Assembly (NCBI GenBank): GCA_009885185.1
Contig: VFLF01000395.1
Span: 1 to 14,064 of the forward strand
Source of the DNA: Nitrosomonadales bacterium
GTDB lineage: Bacteria > Pseudomonadota > Gammaproteobacteria > Burkholderiales > SG8-41
Length of the DNA: 14,064 bases
Direction of reading: 5' to 3'
Shown: positions 1-8,110 of the stretch, piece after piece
Layout: each line of letters opens with the position of its first letter
Numbering within the stretch: the stretch's first letter is position 1
Position numbers and translations under genes: made by a program
Notes under the pieces: generated by a model
What the model saw: the letters and a program-made list of their open reading frames with translations, nothing else
Told to the model about the DNA's origin: nothing
Databases searched by the model: none

Positions 1-92
1 GAATTCTTTAGTGCCATGAGCGATTTTTCATGGGGACATGTCTCAATTTAGTACAACATTGCAGCGCGTTCATGCACGGCAAATAATACGAA
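1..92. other. left-edge non-coding stretch
   Basis: No gene is supported here. The stretch lies downstream of the CoA-ester lyase gene, which ends at 93 on the minus strand. It contains the 8-base palindrome GACATGTC around 37-44 within a GGGGACATGTCTC context, which loosely resembles the ends of some transposable elements. No transposase is visible and no partner end was found. No terminator hairpin was recognised for the minus-strand operon. Confidence 0.3.
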
Positions 93-1010
93 CTACGCGC
101 GATGCTCCATCGCCGCCAGCGTGCGCGATTCACGTTGTTTGATCGCTTCATAACGCGCAATCAGTTTGCGCGCGCGCACGATGATCGGGATGTCGATCAT
201 TTTGCCGTCGAGCGACCATGAGCCGCGGCCTGATGCTGCCGCCTCGCCGTCGAGTTTGATGACTTTGCGCGCGTATTCGACTTCCGCTTCGCTGGGTGTG
301 TATTCCTGATTGACGATGGTGACTTGCCCCGGATGAATGCAGCCCGCGCCCATGAAGCCGAAGTCGCGCGAGCGGCGCACCATTCTGCGAAACACGTCCC
401 AGTCGCCAAATCCGGCGATGCTGTCGATGAAACCGAGTGGCACGATGCCGACGGTGTTGGCGGCGAAGATCATTTGCTGCTTGGGGTAGAACAGCGCTTC
501 GCCGGTGGGCTGCATGTTGTTGTCGAGCGCGAAGTCTTCGCCGCCGATGTTGCAGGCGACGATGCGCGGTGAGGCGCGCACGATGTCGCGTATCTGGAAA
601 AACGCGTCGCTGGTTTCGATCATGGTGATGAACTTGGTGTGGCCCACCGTCATGCCGCGTTTTTCTTCGAGTTCGGTGACAAGTTCATCGAGCAACTGGA
701 TGTGCGACACGCCCGCCACCTTGGTGCAGGCCAGCGCATTGACGTCGGGACAGATCGAATGTTCGAGATCGCGCACCGCCTGCGACAGTGGCTGGTTAAA
801 GCGCACCACCACGTCGGCGCCACCGCGGCGCACGCGGGCGGCGGCTTTCTCGACCAGCTTGCGCGCGCCGGCTTTTTCGGCGGGCGGCACGCTATCCTCG
901 AGATCCAGTTGAATCACGTCGGCACCGCGCGTGTGCGCTTTATCGACGTATTTTTCGACGTTCACCGGGCAATACATCAGCGAGCGCCAGACGGGCAGGT
1001 CACGGTTCAT
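93..1010 (-). CDS. CitE/HpcH-type CoA-ester lyase
   Basis: A 305-residue protein of the HpcH/HpaI aldolase (CitE-like) superfamily, TIM-barrel enzymes that split or form CoA thioesters such as malyl-CoA, citramalyl-CoA or citryl-CoA. Visible family marks are the N-terminal RSLMYCP (9-15), the LDLEDSV strand (35-41), an Arg in VVVRFNQP (R70), the metal-ligand Glu in MIETSDAF (E132), the GGEDF segment (156-160, with D159 the likely second metal ligand) and GCIHPGQV (223-230). Length fits single-domain lyases of this family. The start at 1010 is supported by AGGA about eight bases upstream. It is the third gene of a minus-strand run and follows the CoA-transferase by 27 bases, so it probably cleaves the CoA ester that enzyme makes. 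Products would be acetyl-CoA (or propionyl-CoA) plus an oxoacid such as glyoxylate or pyruvate. The substrate is inference; the family call is firm. Confidence 0.9.
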   Translation of the reverse strand: MNRDLPVWRSLMYCPVNVEKYVDKAHTRGADVIQLDLEDSVPPAEKAGARKLVEKAAARVRRGGADVVVRFNQPLSQAVRDLEHSICPDVNALACTKVAGVSHIQLLDELVTELEEKRGMTVGHTKFITMIETSDAFFQIRDIVRASPRIVACNIGGEDFALDNNMQPTGEALFYPKQQMIFAANTVGIVPLGFIDSIAGFGDWDVFRRMVRRSRDFGFMGAGCIHPGQVTIVNQEYTPSEAEVEYARKVIKLDGEAAASGRGSWSLDGKMIDIPIIVRARKLIARYEAIKQRESRTLAAMEHRA

Positions 1011-1037
1011 GATGGGATTCCTGTCAATGAAAAAAGG

Positions 1038-2288
1038 TTATTTCTTGCGCTGCGGCCCGGCATAAATCACATCGTCCTCGGTGAGTGATTGTATCTCTGC
1101 CTCACTCAGTCCCAGCCCGCCGAGGATCTCGTGGTTGTGTTCGCCGAGCTTCGGCGCGCGTCTGCGGATCGCGCCGGGCGTGCCGGACATTTTCGGCACC
1201 ACGCTGTGCATCGGGATCATGCCCATCTCGTCGTCGGGGTATTCGGCGACGATTTCGCGCGCCAGCACGTGCGGGTCCTGCACGAATTGCGCGATGTCGT
1301 AGACCGGGCCGACGGTGACTTCGTGTTTGTCGAAGAACACCATGTTTTCGGCCTGGGTCATTTTGCCGATGAAGTCACCTACAATGGCGTCCAGCTCGGC
1401 GGCGTGTTTCACGCGCTCGGCGTTGGTTTGATAGCGCGGATTGTCGAGTAACTCCGAGCGGCCGATCACGCGAAACAGGCGTTCGGTCATCGCCTGCGTG
1501 GATGCCGACATGCTCACCCACTTATCGTCCTTGGTGCGATACACGTTGCGCGGCGCGGCGGTGGTGGAGCGGCTGCCGGTACGCTCACGCAGTTTGCCGC
1601 CGGCTTTGTAACTGGCGGCCTGCGGCCCCATGAAGGTGAACAAGGGTTCCAGCAGCGACAGGTCGATCACTTGCCCCGCTCCGCCGCTGACTTCGACATG
1701 ACGCAGCGCCGTCATTACCGCAAACGCGCCGTAAGTGCCCGCCGTGCAATCCGCTAACTGATTCGGCGGCAACACCGGCTCGCGGTCGGCAAAGCCGTTT
1801 AACGCGGCAAAGCCCGACATGCCTTCGGCCAGCGTGCCGAAACCCGGCTTGTGTTTATACGGCCCGGTTTGCCCCCAGCCGGTGACGCGCACGATCACCA
1901 GCTTGGGGTTGCGCGCGTGCAGCACGTCCGGCCCCAAGCCCATTTTTTCCAGCGTGCCGGGACGGAAGTTTTCAATGAACACCTGCGCGCTGTCCACCAG
2001 CCGCAGCAGCAGATCCTTCGCTTCGGGTTTGCGCAGATTCAGGCACACGCTTTTTTTGTTGCGCGCGTAGACCTTCCAGTTGGCCGCGATGCCGCCCACC
2101 AGCCAGTCGCGCAGCGCGTCGCCTTCCGGCGTCTCGACCTTGACCACTTCCGCGCCGAAATCTGCCAGCAGCAGACTCACCATATTGCCCGCCACCACGC
2201 GCGACAGGTCGAGCACGCGCACGCCGTCGAGCGGGCAGCGGGCGTCGCGGGCAAATTGTTTTTGCGGGATTCCCGGCAGATCGATCAT
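1038..2288 (-). CDS. class III CoA-transferase (CaiB/BaiF family)
   Basis: A 416-residue family III CoA-transferase, which moves CoA from a donor thioester (often succinyl-CoA) to a free carboxylic acid through aspartyl-CoA intermediates. The N-terminal LDGVRVLDLSRVVAGN (about 20-35), LADFGAEVVKVE (41-52), NKKSVCLNL (77-85) and VFIENFRPG (103-111) are classic family blocks. The catalytic aspartate is D180 in NQLADCTAGTYGA. Length is normal for one subunit of the interlocked dimer. Start at 2288 lies 31 bases after the IclR gene stop and has no clear ribosome binding site, so translation may be coupled. The downstream CoA-ester lyase suggests the acceptor is a hydroxy-dicarboxylic acid such as malate, citramalate or a relative. 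Succinyl-CoA:citramalate and formyl-CoA transferases belong to the same family and cannot be told apart by eye. Confidence 0.93.
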   Translation of the reverse strand: MIDLPGIPQKQFARDARCPLDGVRVLDLSRVVAGNMVSLLLADFGAEVVKVETPEGDALRDWLVGGIAANWKVYARNKKSVCLNLRKPEAKDLLLRLVDSAQVFIENFRPGTLEKMGLGPDVLHARNPKLVIVRVTGWGQTGPYKHKPGFGTLAEGMSGFAALNGFADREPVLPPNQLADCTAGTYGAFAVMTALRHVEVSGGAGQVIDLSLLEPLFTFMGPQAASYKAGGKLRERTGSRSTTAAPRNVYRTKDDKWVSMSASTQAMTERLFRVIGRSELLDNPRYQTNAERVKHAAELDAIVGDFIGKMTQAENMVFFDKHEVTVGPVYDIAQFVQDPHVLAREIVAEYPDDEMGMIPMHSVVPKMSGTPGAIRRRAPKLGEHNHEILGGLGLSEAEIQSLTEDDVIYAGPQRKK

Positions 2289-2319
2289 GTGACGAATGCT
2301 GCTTGCGGCGCCCGCTGCG

Positions 2320-3114
2320 TCACATATTGCTGTTACTAATCTGTTTTTCGATCAGACGCACTTCGTTCTTGAGCAGCGCGGCGATCTCGATGACGCGCTT
2401 TTCGGTCATGCGGCTGGAGATGCTCGACACCGACAGCGCGGCGAAGGCGGTGGCGGATTGATTGCGTATGGCGTGGCCCACCGAGCGCACGCCGGCGAGC
2501 GTGGGCGCTTCGCGCATGGAGTAGCCGAGCTTTTGCGCCTTTCGTGCCTGCGTCAGCAGAGTGGCGCCGGCAACGCCGTACTCTTCGTAGCGCGACTGGT
2601 TATTGGCGATGATGGCCTGAATTTCCTCGTCAGGCAGCACCGCGACGATGGCGAGACTGCCGGTGCCGACGCCGAGCGGACGGCGCATGCCGATATCCAG
2701 CGTGAACGTCTTGATCGGGAACGTGCCCTCGTGACGGTCTATGCACACCGCGTCCAGCCCGCTGCGCTGGGTGAGAAACACCGTGTCACCGGTCGCTTCG
2801 GCAATACGCGCCATGCCGGGATGCGCAAGCTCACGCAAATTAAAGCGTGGCGCGGCGGTGAGGCCCAGCTCGAACGCCATCGAGCCGAGATAATAGCGAT
2901 GCGTGTCGGTATCCTGTTGCACCATGCCCTCGTGCGCCAGGCATTTCAGCATGCGGTGCACGGTGGGTCGTTGCAGACTGGTGCGCGTGGCGAGATCCAG
3001 CAGGCGGGATCCGGTGCGGTTGTGCGCGGCGATCTCGCGCAACAGCAGCAGCGCGCGTTCTATACTTTGGGTGCCGGTCAGGCGGCCCGGCTCGTCGGAA
3101 GATTTTCTGGGCAT
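2320..3114 (-). CDS. IclR-family transcriptional regulator
   Basis: A 264-residue IclR-type regulator. Residues about 13-70 form the winged helix-turn-helix (TQSIERALLLLREIA, then RTSLQRPTVHRMLKCLAHEGMV), and residues about 85-255 the IclR effector-binding domain, with GDTVFLTQRSG, RRPLGVGTGSLAI and an ARKLGYSMRE-like strand (here AQKLGYSMRE). Length is typical for the family. It is the first gene of the minus-strand run with the CoA-transferase and lyase and diverges from prpB across a 275-base gap, so it is the obvious candidate to control both directions. Such regulators usually bind a small aromatic or short-chain acid; the ligand here is unknown. No Shine-Dalgarno sequence is evident before the ATG at 3114, so the exact start is less sure than the family. 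Confidence 0.93.
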   Translation of the reverse strand: MPRKSSDEPGRLTGTQSIERALLLLREIAAHNRTGSRLLDLATRTSLQRPTVHRMLKCLAHEGMVQQDTDTHRYYLGSMAFELGLTAAPRFNLRELAHPGMARIAEATGDTVFLTQRSGLDAVCIDRHEGTFPIKTFTLDIGMRRPLGVGTGSLAIVAVLPDEEIQAIIANNQSRYEEYGVAGATLLTQARKAQKLGYSMREAPTLAGVRSVGHAIRNQSATAFAALSVSSISSRMTEKRVIEIAALLKNEVRLIEKQISNSNM

Positions 3115-3236
3115 GATGGAAGGGATGTCAGTGGGTGAATCGGCAGGGTGTTCGTGGCGAGCGCCGGCGAGTTCGGGTAGTGGGTCGAGTCGTTCTATTC
3201 GAGTCCGAACTGTGCCAGCCCATTCTTGAGTCCACG

Positions 3237-3242
3237 ATTATA
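3237..3242 (-). promoter_or_regulatory. candidate -10 element for the iclR-lyase run
   Basis: Read on the minus strand this is a perfect TATAAT, about 120 bases upstream of the iclR-type start. No good -35 hexamer lies 16-18 bases upstream, which would fit a promoter needing an activator, or a chance match. Activity is inference. Confidence 0.35.
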
Positions 3243-3375
3243 ACGCCAACTGATAAAATAACGCTATTCGACCCGCCTGAAAGCCGTTTTTCATAGAGAA
3301 ACGCCGTCAGTCCGCGAATTGGACAACTTTTCTTATCGCAGTTGATGCATGTTCACCCCTCCCTACATACCACAT

Positions 3376-3379
3376 GGAG
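3376..3379 (+). promoter_or_regulatory. prpB ribosome binding site deciding the start
   Basis: GGAG ends ten bases before the ATG at 3390. The in-frame ATG at 3342 would add 16 residues with no counterpart in PrpB proteins, so 3390 is preferred. Confidence 0.5.
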
Positions 3380-3389
3380 CAACCACATC

Positions 3390-4304
3390 ATGACCGATTT
3401 ATCCACAGGCAATGCCACCCAACGAGCCTCGGCGGGCGCGCGCTTTCGCGCCGCCGTGGCGGCCGAGAAGCCGCTGCAAATCGCCGGCACCATCAACGCC
3501 TACGCCGCGCGCATGGCCGAGCGCACCGGCTTCAAGGCGATTTATCTGTCCGGCGGCGGTGTTGCCGCCGGCTCACTGGGATTGCCCGATCTGGGCATCA
3601 GCTCGCTCGACGACGTGCTGACCGACATCCGGCGTATCACCGATGTGTGTTCGCTGCCGCTGCTCGTGGACGTGGACACCGGCTGGGGCGGCGCTTTTAA
3701 TATCGCGCGCACGGTGAAGTCGCTGATCAAATTTGGCGCGGGCGCCATGCACATCGAGGATCAGGTGCAGCAAAAGCGCTGCGGCCACCGTCCGAACAAG
3801 GAAATCGTCAGCAAGGAAGAAATGGTCGATCGCATCAAGGCCGCGGTCGATGCCAAGACCGACAGCAACTTCGTGGTGATGGCGCGTACCGATTCGCTGG
3901 CGGTGGAGGGTTTGCAGGCGGCGGTGGATCGCGCCTGCGCCTGCGTGGAGGCCGGCGCGGACATGATTTTCCCGGAGGCGATTACCGAACTGTCGATGTA
4001 CAAACAGTTCGCCGCCGCGGTGAAAGTGCCCATCCTCGCCAATATCACCGAGTTCGGCAAGACGCCGTTGTTCTCGACGCAGGAGCTGGCGAGCGCCGAC
4101 GTGGCGATGGCGCTGTATCCGCTGTCTGGCTGGCGCGCGGCGAACGCGGCAACGCTCAAGGTATTTCAGGCGCTGCGCAAGGATGGTCACCAGAAAAACG
4201 TCGTCGATACCATGCAGACGCGCGACGATTTGTATGACTACCTCGACTACCACGCGTTCGAAAGCAAGCTCGACACCTTGTTTGCCTCGGGCAAGAAAAA
4301 GTAA
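3390..4304 (+). CDS. prpB: 2-methylisocitrate lyase (PrpB-like)
   Basis: A 304-residue member of the isocitrate lyase/PEP mutase superfamily, very close to PrpB as I recall it from Escherichia coli (296 residues). PrpB splits 2-methylisocitrate into pyruvate and succinate, the last step of the methylcitrate cycle for propionate. Shared blocks are [39 protein letters not shown], the catalytic KRCGHRPNK loop (Cys131), [23 protein letters not shown] and [16 protein letters not shown]. The metal-site strand reads [11 protein letters not shown], one residue shorter than the DADIGFGSSAFN of E. coli. The start at 3390 is chosen over an in-frame ATG at 3342 because of GGAG upstream and family length. 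No prpC or acnD lies in the window; the neighbours are an IclR regulator, a CoA-transferase/lyase pair and a rubredoxin. A related substrate such as dimethylmalate is less likely but not excluded. Confidence 0.9.
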   Translation: MTDLSTGNATQRASAGARFRAAVAAEKPLQIAGTINAYAARMAERTGFKAIYLSGGGVAAGSLGLPDLGISSLDDVLTDIRRITDVCSLPLLVDVDTGWGGAFNIARTVKSLIKFGAGAMHIEDQVQQKRCGHRPNKEIVSKEEMVDRIKAAVDAKTDSNFVVMARTDSLAVEGLQAAVDRACACVEAGADMIFPEAITELSMYKQFAAAVKVPILANITEFGKTPLFSTQELASADVAMALYPLSGWRAANAATLKVFQALRKDGHQKNVVDTMQTRDDLYDYLDYHAFESKLDTLFASGKKK

Positions 4305-4324
4305 TCCGGCGCACGAGACACCCG

Positions 4325-4501
4325 ATGAACGACAAAAAATGGATGTGCATCCTGTGCGGCTTTATCTACGAGGAGGCGCTGGGTATTCCCGACGAAGGCA
4401 TCGCGCCGGGAACGCGCTGGGAGGATGTTCCCGACAGTTGGACCTGCCCGCACTGCTCCGCCACCAAGGTGGATTTTGAAATGGTGGTGGTGCAGGTGTA
4501 G
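4325..4501 (+). CDS. rubredoxin
   Basis: A 58-residue iron-only electron carrier, easily missed because of its size. The four iron ligands are the cysteines of CILC (C8, C11) and CPHC (C41, C44). Between them lie the family marks GFIYEEALGIPDEGIAPGTRWEDVPD, here with F13 and Y15, PDEGI and W39 before the second knuckle. The second knuckle reads CPHCSATK, where most rubredoxins have a glycine after the last cysteine; serine is a mild deviation. The gene begins 20 bases after prpB on the same strand, so the two are probably co-transcribed, though no lyase needs a rubredoxin. The partner could be a diiron oxygenase, a hydroxylase or an oxidative stress reductase elsewhere. The 38 bases between its stop and the convergent channel gene contain a T-rich run but no clear terminator hairpin. 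Confidence 0.93.
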   Translation: MNDKKWMCILCGFIYEEALGIPDEGIAPGTRWEDVPDSWTCPHCSATKVDFEMVVVQV

Positions 4502-4540
4502 TAAACGAAGATTATGTAACTATTTGTTTTTATTGAATTT

Positions 4541-5605
4541 TCAGGAAGACCACTGTATTAGCGCCGGCTCAATGCGACGCGCGGCGATGTAGTACAAAAC
4601 CGCGCCGGGCGATACCTGTGCGTCCATGGACGCGTTCGGATGCAGGCCTTCGCCGTAGATGTCGTCGGCCATGGCGATCAGCGTCGCGTTGTGTTTTTCC
4701 TTCAGCATGGTGAGCAGATGTCCGTAGCGGGCCGCTGGCGCGTTGGCGGGCACGCGCATACTAAAATGGTTTTGCCCGCCGACCACCGACATCAGATCGC
4801 GATGCACGCGCGACGAACCGGGGTCGAGCGCCGCCCGCGCCATGATTTCGATGGACAACGACACCATCACTTCCGCGTGCGGGCAATGTGCGGACAGCAG
4901 GTTGGCGAAAGACTGTTGCTCGAAGTGCGCCACCACATGCGCGGTCTTGTTCAGCGAAGCCGCGGCGAGCGCCGCCGCCAGCGTATCGTTATCGTCATGC
5001 CCGAGCACGATGATGACGGCGGCGCCCGCCGAACCGGCGCGCCGGTGCAGACCGGTTTCACTTAACGCTTTATCGCGCACGAACTTGACCGTATCGGGCA
5101 TCGGGTTTTCGATTTCCTTGGTGGTGCATAACACGATTTCGCGTCTGCCCGAACCGGTGTCCGCGACGATTTCCTCGACCATGCGCCGCGTGCGCAAGCC
5201 CTGCCACCCCAGGATGACGATATGATTTTCGAGATCGGAATAATCGGCTTCTCCGCGCATACGTTTTCTCCAACGGTCGGCAAGGAACTGCAAAAATTTG
5301 GCGATGGATACGGTAAACAGCATGATGCCGCCGGGCATGATCCAGAGCGTCGTGAACAAACGCCCGCCCGGCGTCTTGGGCACGATATCGCCATACCCGA
5401 TGGTCGTCGACGTCGTTATGTAGTAATACCAGAATGCGATGCCTTCCGTGATTTCACCGGTCTCGAACACGCGCAGCCCCGCGTAGGCGATCAGCACATG
5501 CAGCGCGACCAGCATCAGCAGCGCATCCCAGGTCATGCGCGCAAGGTGCGAGTAGAGCGTCTTGAAAACGCGGATAGTGAGCAGTGTGTGCATGGCGATT
5601 CGCAT
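4541..5605 (-). CDS. two-TM potassium channel with RCK domain
   Basis: A 354-residue inner-membrane ion channel subunit. Two membrane segments (about 26-45 and 82-106) flank a pore helix and the potassium filter TTSTTIGYGDIVP (64-76, with TIGYGD at 68-73). A positively charged linker (RWRKRMRG) leads into a cytosolic RCK/TrkA-N-like region from about 127 to 260 (HIVILGWQGLRTRRMVEEI, then AAVIIVLGHDDNDTLAAAL) and a C-terminal TrkA-C-like part. The first RCK loop reads GWQGLR rather than GxGxxG, closer to the GWS loop of MthK, which suggests ion or other ligand gating rather than NAD binding. Four subunits would form the pore. The start at 5605 (AGG six bases upstream) is chosen because the frame stays open far into hemA, where extra residues look like antisense translation. 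An ATG at 5593 is an alternative. It diverges from hemA. Confidence 0.88.
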   Translation of the reverse strand: MRIAMHTLLTIRVFKTLYSHLARMTWDALLMLVALHVLIAYAGLRVFETGEITEGIAFWYYYITTSTTIGYGDIVPKTPGGRLFTTLWIMPGGIMLFTVSIAKFLQFLADRWRKRMRGEADYSDLENHIVILGWQGLRTRRMVEEIVADTGSGRREIVLCTTKEIENPMPDTVKFVRDKALSETGLHRRAGSAGAAVIIVLGHDDNDTLAAALAAASLNKTAHVVAHFEQQSFANLLSAHCPHAEVMVSLSIEIMARAALDPGSSRVHRDLMSVVGGQNHFSMRVPANAPAARYGHLLTMLKEKHNATLIAMADDIYGEGLHPNASMDAQVSPGAVLYYIAARRIEPALIQWSS

Positions 5606-5695
5606 GTTAGCCTGAGTTGATCTGTTTCGCCATGCACCATGCGCAGCCAAGCTGGGCGTGACCTCGAAAAACCCTTGTAAATCCGTGATTTCCGA

Positions 5696-5724
5696 TTGGT
5701 TGGCGGGTGACGGTACGGTAAAAT
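5696..5724 (+). promoter_or_regulatory. hemA promoter, sigma70 type
   Basis: TTGGTT (5696-5701) and TAAAAT (5719-5724) are separated by exactly 17 bases. Transcription would begin near 5731, leaving a leader of about 19 bases before the ATG at 5750. This also argues against the in-frame ATG at 5723, which overlaps the -10 element. Confidence 0.65.
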
Positions 5725-5749
5725 GGACACCCCATTCACCGCCGCTGCC

Positions 5750-7003
5750 ATGCAACTTTACGCCATAGGATTGAATCACCAGACGGCTCCGCTGAACGTG
5801 CGCGAGCAGGTGGTGTTTCACGCCGAACGTTTGGTGGGCGCGTTGAATGATCTGGTGGCGCGCCGCCCGGTGCAGGAAGCGGCGATCGTGTCCACCTGCA
5901 ATCGCACGGAAATTTATTGCCACGCCGAGGCGCCGCACGCCGCCGTGGAGTGGATGGCGGCATACCACCAGTTAAAGCCGCAGCAGATCGAACCGTATCT
6001 GTACACGCTGCCGCGGGAACAGGCGGTCAAGCACGCTTTTCGCGTGGCCAGCGGCCTGGATTCCATGGTGGTGGGCGAGCCGCAGATTCTCGGTCAGTTT
6101 AAGCAAGCGGTGCGTGCCGCCGAAACCGCTGGCACGCTAGGCTTGCACCTCAACAAACTGTTTCAGCGCACTTTCGCGGTGGCGAAAAGCGTGCGCAGCG
6201 AAACCGACATTGGCGCCAGCACGGTGTCGATGGCTTCCGCCGCCGTGCATCTGGCCGAGCGCATCTACCCGAGCATCGCCGAGCAGGCCATTCTGTTTAT
6301 CGGCGCGGGTGAAATGGTCGATCTGTGCGCGGCCCACTTTGCCGCGCATCATCCCAGGCGCCTCACTTTCGCCAATCGTACCGATGCGCGCGCGCAGCAT
6401 CTGGCGGACCGGTTTCTCGGGCGGGTGATTTCGCTGAACGATGTGCCAGCGCAACTCGCGTTGCACGATATCGTGGTGTGCTGCACCGCGAGTCCGCTGC
6501 CGATCATCGGCAAAGGGATCGTCGAAAGCGCGCTGTCAGCACGCAAACACCGGCCGATGATGATGTTTGATCTGGCGGTGCCGCGCGATATCGAGGGCGA
6601 AGTCGGCAAGCTGGACGATGTGTTTTTGTATACGGTGGATGATCTGGGCAAAATCGCCGGCGCGGGACTCGCGCAGCGCCAGAATGCGGTAGAGGAGGCC
6701 GAAGTCATCATCGAAAACCAGGTGACGGAGTTCATGCACTGGCTGGGTAGTCGCGAGTTGGTGCCCACGATCCGTGCGCTGCGCGACACCGCCGAGCGAT
6801 CTCGCCGCAACGAAGTCGAACGCGCGCTGCGTAAACTCAATACCGGCGAAGACCCCCAGCGCGTGATCGAGGCCATGTCGCAGGCGTTGACCAACAAGCT
6901 GATACATCCGCCGACGCACGCGCTGAATCACGCAAGCGAGGCCGAGCGCAAGGAACTCGCGGCGATGTTGACCCGCTTGTATCAGATTCCGCGGCAGGAT
7001 TAA
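5750..7003 (+). CDS. hemA: glutamyl-tRNA reductase
   Basis: A 417-residue NADPH-dependent glutamyl-tRNA reductase that turns glutamyl-tRNA(Glu) into glutamate-1-semialdehyde, the first step of the C5 route to haem and other tetrapyrroles. The catalytic domain spans about 1-150, beginning [19 protein letters not shown], with the catalytic cysteine C50 in [10 protein letters not shown] and the [16 protein letters not shown] block (101-116). The NADPH domain runs from about 160 to 310 with FIGAGEMV (183-190) and FANRT. The C-terminal helical dimerisation domain holds [11 protein letters not shown] and [14 protein letters not shown] [14 protein letters not shown]. Length is normal. The start at 5750 fits the family; an in-frame ATG at 5723 would add nine residues and sits on the promoter. 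It heads a run with prfA nine bases downstream. In many bacteria haem controls HemA stability through its N-terminus; nothing here shows that directly. Confidence 0.97.
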   Translation: MQLYAIGLNHQTAPLNVREQVVFHAERLVGALNDLVARRPVQEAAIVSTCNRTEIYCHAEAPHAAVEWMAAYHQLKPQQIEPYLYTLPREQAVKHAFRVASGLDSMVVGEPQILGQFKQAVRAAETAGTLGLHLNKLFQRTFAVAKSVRSETDIGASTVSMASAAVHLAERIYPSIAEQAILFIGAGEMVDLCAAHFAAHHPRRLTFANRTDARAQHLADRFLGRVISLNDVPAQLALHDIVVCCTASPLPIIGKGIVESALSARKHRPMMMFDLAVPRDIEGEVGKLDDVFLYTVDDLGKIAGAGLAQRQNAVEEAEVIIENQVTEFMHWLGSRELVPTIRALRDTAERSRRNEVERALRKLNTGEDPQRVIEAMSQALTNKLIHPPTHALNHASEAERKELAAMLTRLYQIPRQD

Positions 7004-7012
7004 GGCATTGCA

Positions 7013-8104
7013 ATGAAACCCAGCATCACCGCGAAACTCGCGCAACTCTCCCGGCGGCTTGAAGAAATCAACCGCATGTTGAGTTCGGAGAGCGTCACCG
7101 ACAACATGGACAACTACCGCAAGATCACGCGCGAAAGCGCGGAGATCGAGCCGGTGGTGGCGCTGTTTCGCGAATATGAAAAAAGCGAAGGTGATTTGAA
7201 GGCGGCCGAGGAAATGGCGGCTGACCCTTCCATGCGCGAATTCGCCGAGGCTGAAAAAACCGAGATTCACGCGAAGCTCGAAGGCCTCGAAAAAGACCTG
7301 CAAAAACAATTGCTGCCGAAAGACCCCAACGACGATAACAATATTTTTCTGGAGGTGCGCGCGGGCACCGGTGGCGACGAAGCGGCGTTGTTCGCGGGCG
7401 AGTTGTTTCGCATGTATTGCCGCTACGCCGAGCGCAACCGCTGGCAGGTCGAAATCATGTCGCAAAGCCCGTCCGATCTGGGCGGCTACCGGGAGGTGAT
7501 CGCGAAAATTATCGGTCGCGGCGCGTATTCAAAATTGAAGTTCGAGTCCGGCGCGCATCGCGTGCAGCGCGTGCCCGTCACCGAAACGCAGGGGCGCGTG
7601 CATACCTCCGCCTGCACCGTGGCGATCCTGGCGGAAGTCGCCGACGTGAGCGATGTGGTGCTGAATCCGGCGGACTTGAAAATCGACACCTTTCGCGCCT
7701 CGGGCGCGGGCGGCCAGCACATCAACAAAACCGATTCCGCGATCCGCATCACGCATTTGCCCACCGGCACCGTGGTCGAGTGCCAGGATGATCGTTCGCA
7801 GCACAAGAACCGCGCTCGCGCGATGTCGGTGCTCGCCGCGCGCATCAAGGACAAACAGGTGCGCGAACAGAATTCAAAAATCGCCGCCGAGCGCAAATCG
7901 CTGGTGGGCAGCGGCGACCGCTCCGAGCGCATCCGCACCTACAACTTTCCGCAGGGGCGCATGACCGATCATCGGATCAACCTCACCCTCTATAAACTCG
8001 CGCAGATCATGGACGGTGACATCGATGATGTGACCGGCGCGCTGGTCGCCGAGCATCAGGCGGAGCAACTGGCGCAGTTGGCCGAAGAGATGGCACCGGC
8101 GTAA
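7013..8104 (+). CDS. prfA: peptide chain release factor 1
   Basis: A 363-residue class I release factor that reads UAA and UAG on the ribosome and triggers peptide release. The N-terminal coiled helices cover about 1-100. The codon-reading tripeptide is PVT at 188-190 within [24 protein letters not shown], the RF1 type rather than the SPF of RF2. The catalytic GGQ is at 233-235 in [18 protein letters not shown], the same residue numbers as in the E. coli protein. No frameshift site is present, as expected for RF1. AAGG lies about eight bases before the ATG. It follows hemA by nine bases, a widespread pairing, and prmC, whose product methylates the GGQ glutamine, lies one gene further on. Confidence 0.98.
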   Translation: MKPSITAKLAQLSRRLEEINRMLSSESVTDNMDNYRKITRESAEIEPVVALFREYEKSEGDLKAAEEMAADPSMREFAEAEKTEIHAKLEGLEKDLQKQLLPKDPNDDNNIFLEVRAGTGGDEAALFAGELFRMYCRYAERNRWQVEIMSQSPSDLGGYREVIAKIIGRGAYSKLKFESGAHRVQRVPVTETQGRVHTSACTVAILAEVADVSDVVLNPADLKIDTFRASGAGGQHINKTDSAIRITHLPTGTVVECQDDRSQHKNRARAMSVLAARIKDKQVREQNSKIAAERKSLVGSGDRSERIRTYNFPQGRMTDHRINLTLYKLAQIMDGDIDDVTGALVAEHQAEQLAQLAEEMAPA

Positions 8105-8110
8105 TCACGC

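Larger units (their letters stand above)
3115..3389. promoter_or_regulatory. divergent iclR/prpB control region
   Basis: The 275-base gap between the divergent iclR-type gene and prpB carries candidate regulator sites but none that is decisive. CTATTCGA occurs twice in the same orientation, at 3195-3202 and 3264-3271. TTCG-N4-CGAA is at 3198-3209 and GTCC-N7-GGAC at 3310-3324. The arms are short and could occur by chance. That an IclR-type protein acts here is inferred from gene layout. Confidence 0.3.

Noticed and set aside
1..6. GAATTC at the very first base, suggesting a cloned restriction fragment
   Set aside because: A single six-base match at one edge is weak and the other edge has no such site; it has no biological meaning for the annotation.
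2296..3138. Plus-strand reading frame of 280 residues opposite the IclR-type gene
   Set aside because: The minus strand gives a full IclR protein with HTH and effector domain; the plus frame has no domain and is a mirror product.
5723..5749. Upstream ATG giving a nine-residue longer HemA
   Set aside because: The ATG overlaps the -10 element of the best promoter and the added residues are not found in the family; [10 protein letters not shown] at 5750 matches known HemA starts.
5606..5968. N-terminal extension of the potassium channel to a 475-residue protein
   Set aside because: The extra 121 residues would run across the hemA promoter and into hemA in antisense, have no channel-like features, and a plausible start with a partial ribosome binding site exists at 5605.
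6536..7465. Minus-strand reading frame of 309 residues opposite hemA and prfA
   Set aside because: It spans two confidently identified genes on the other strand, and shows composition typical of antisense translation.
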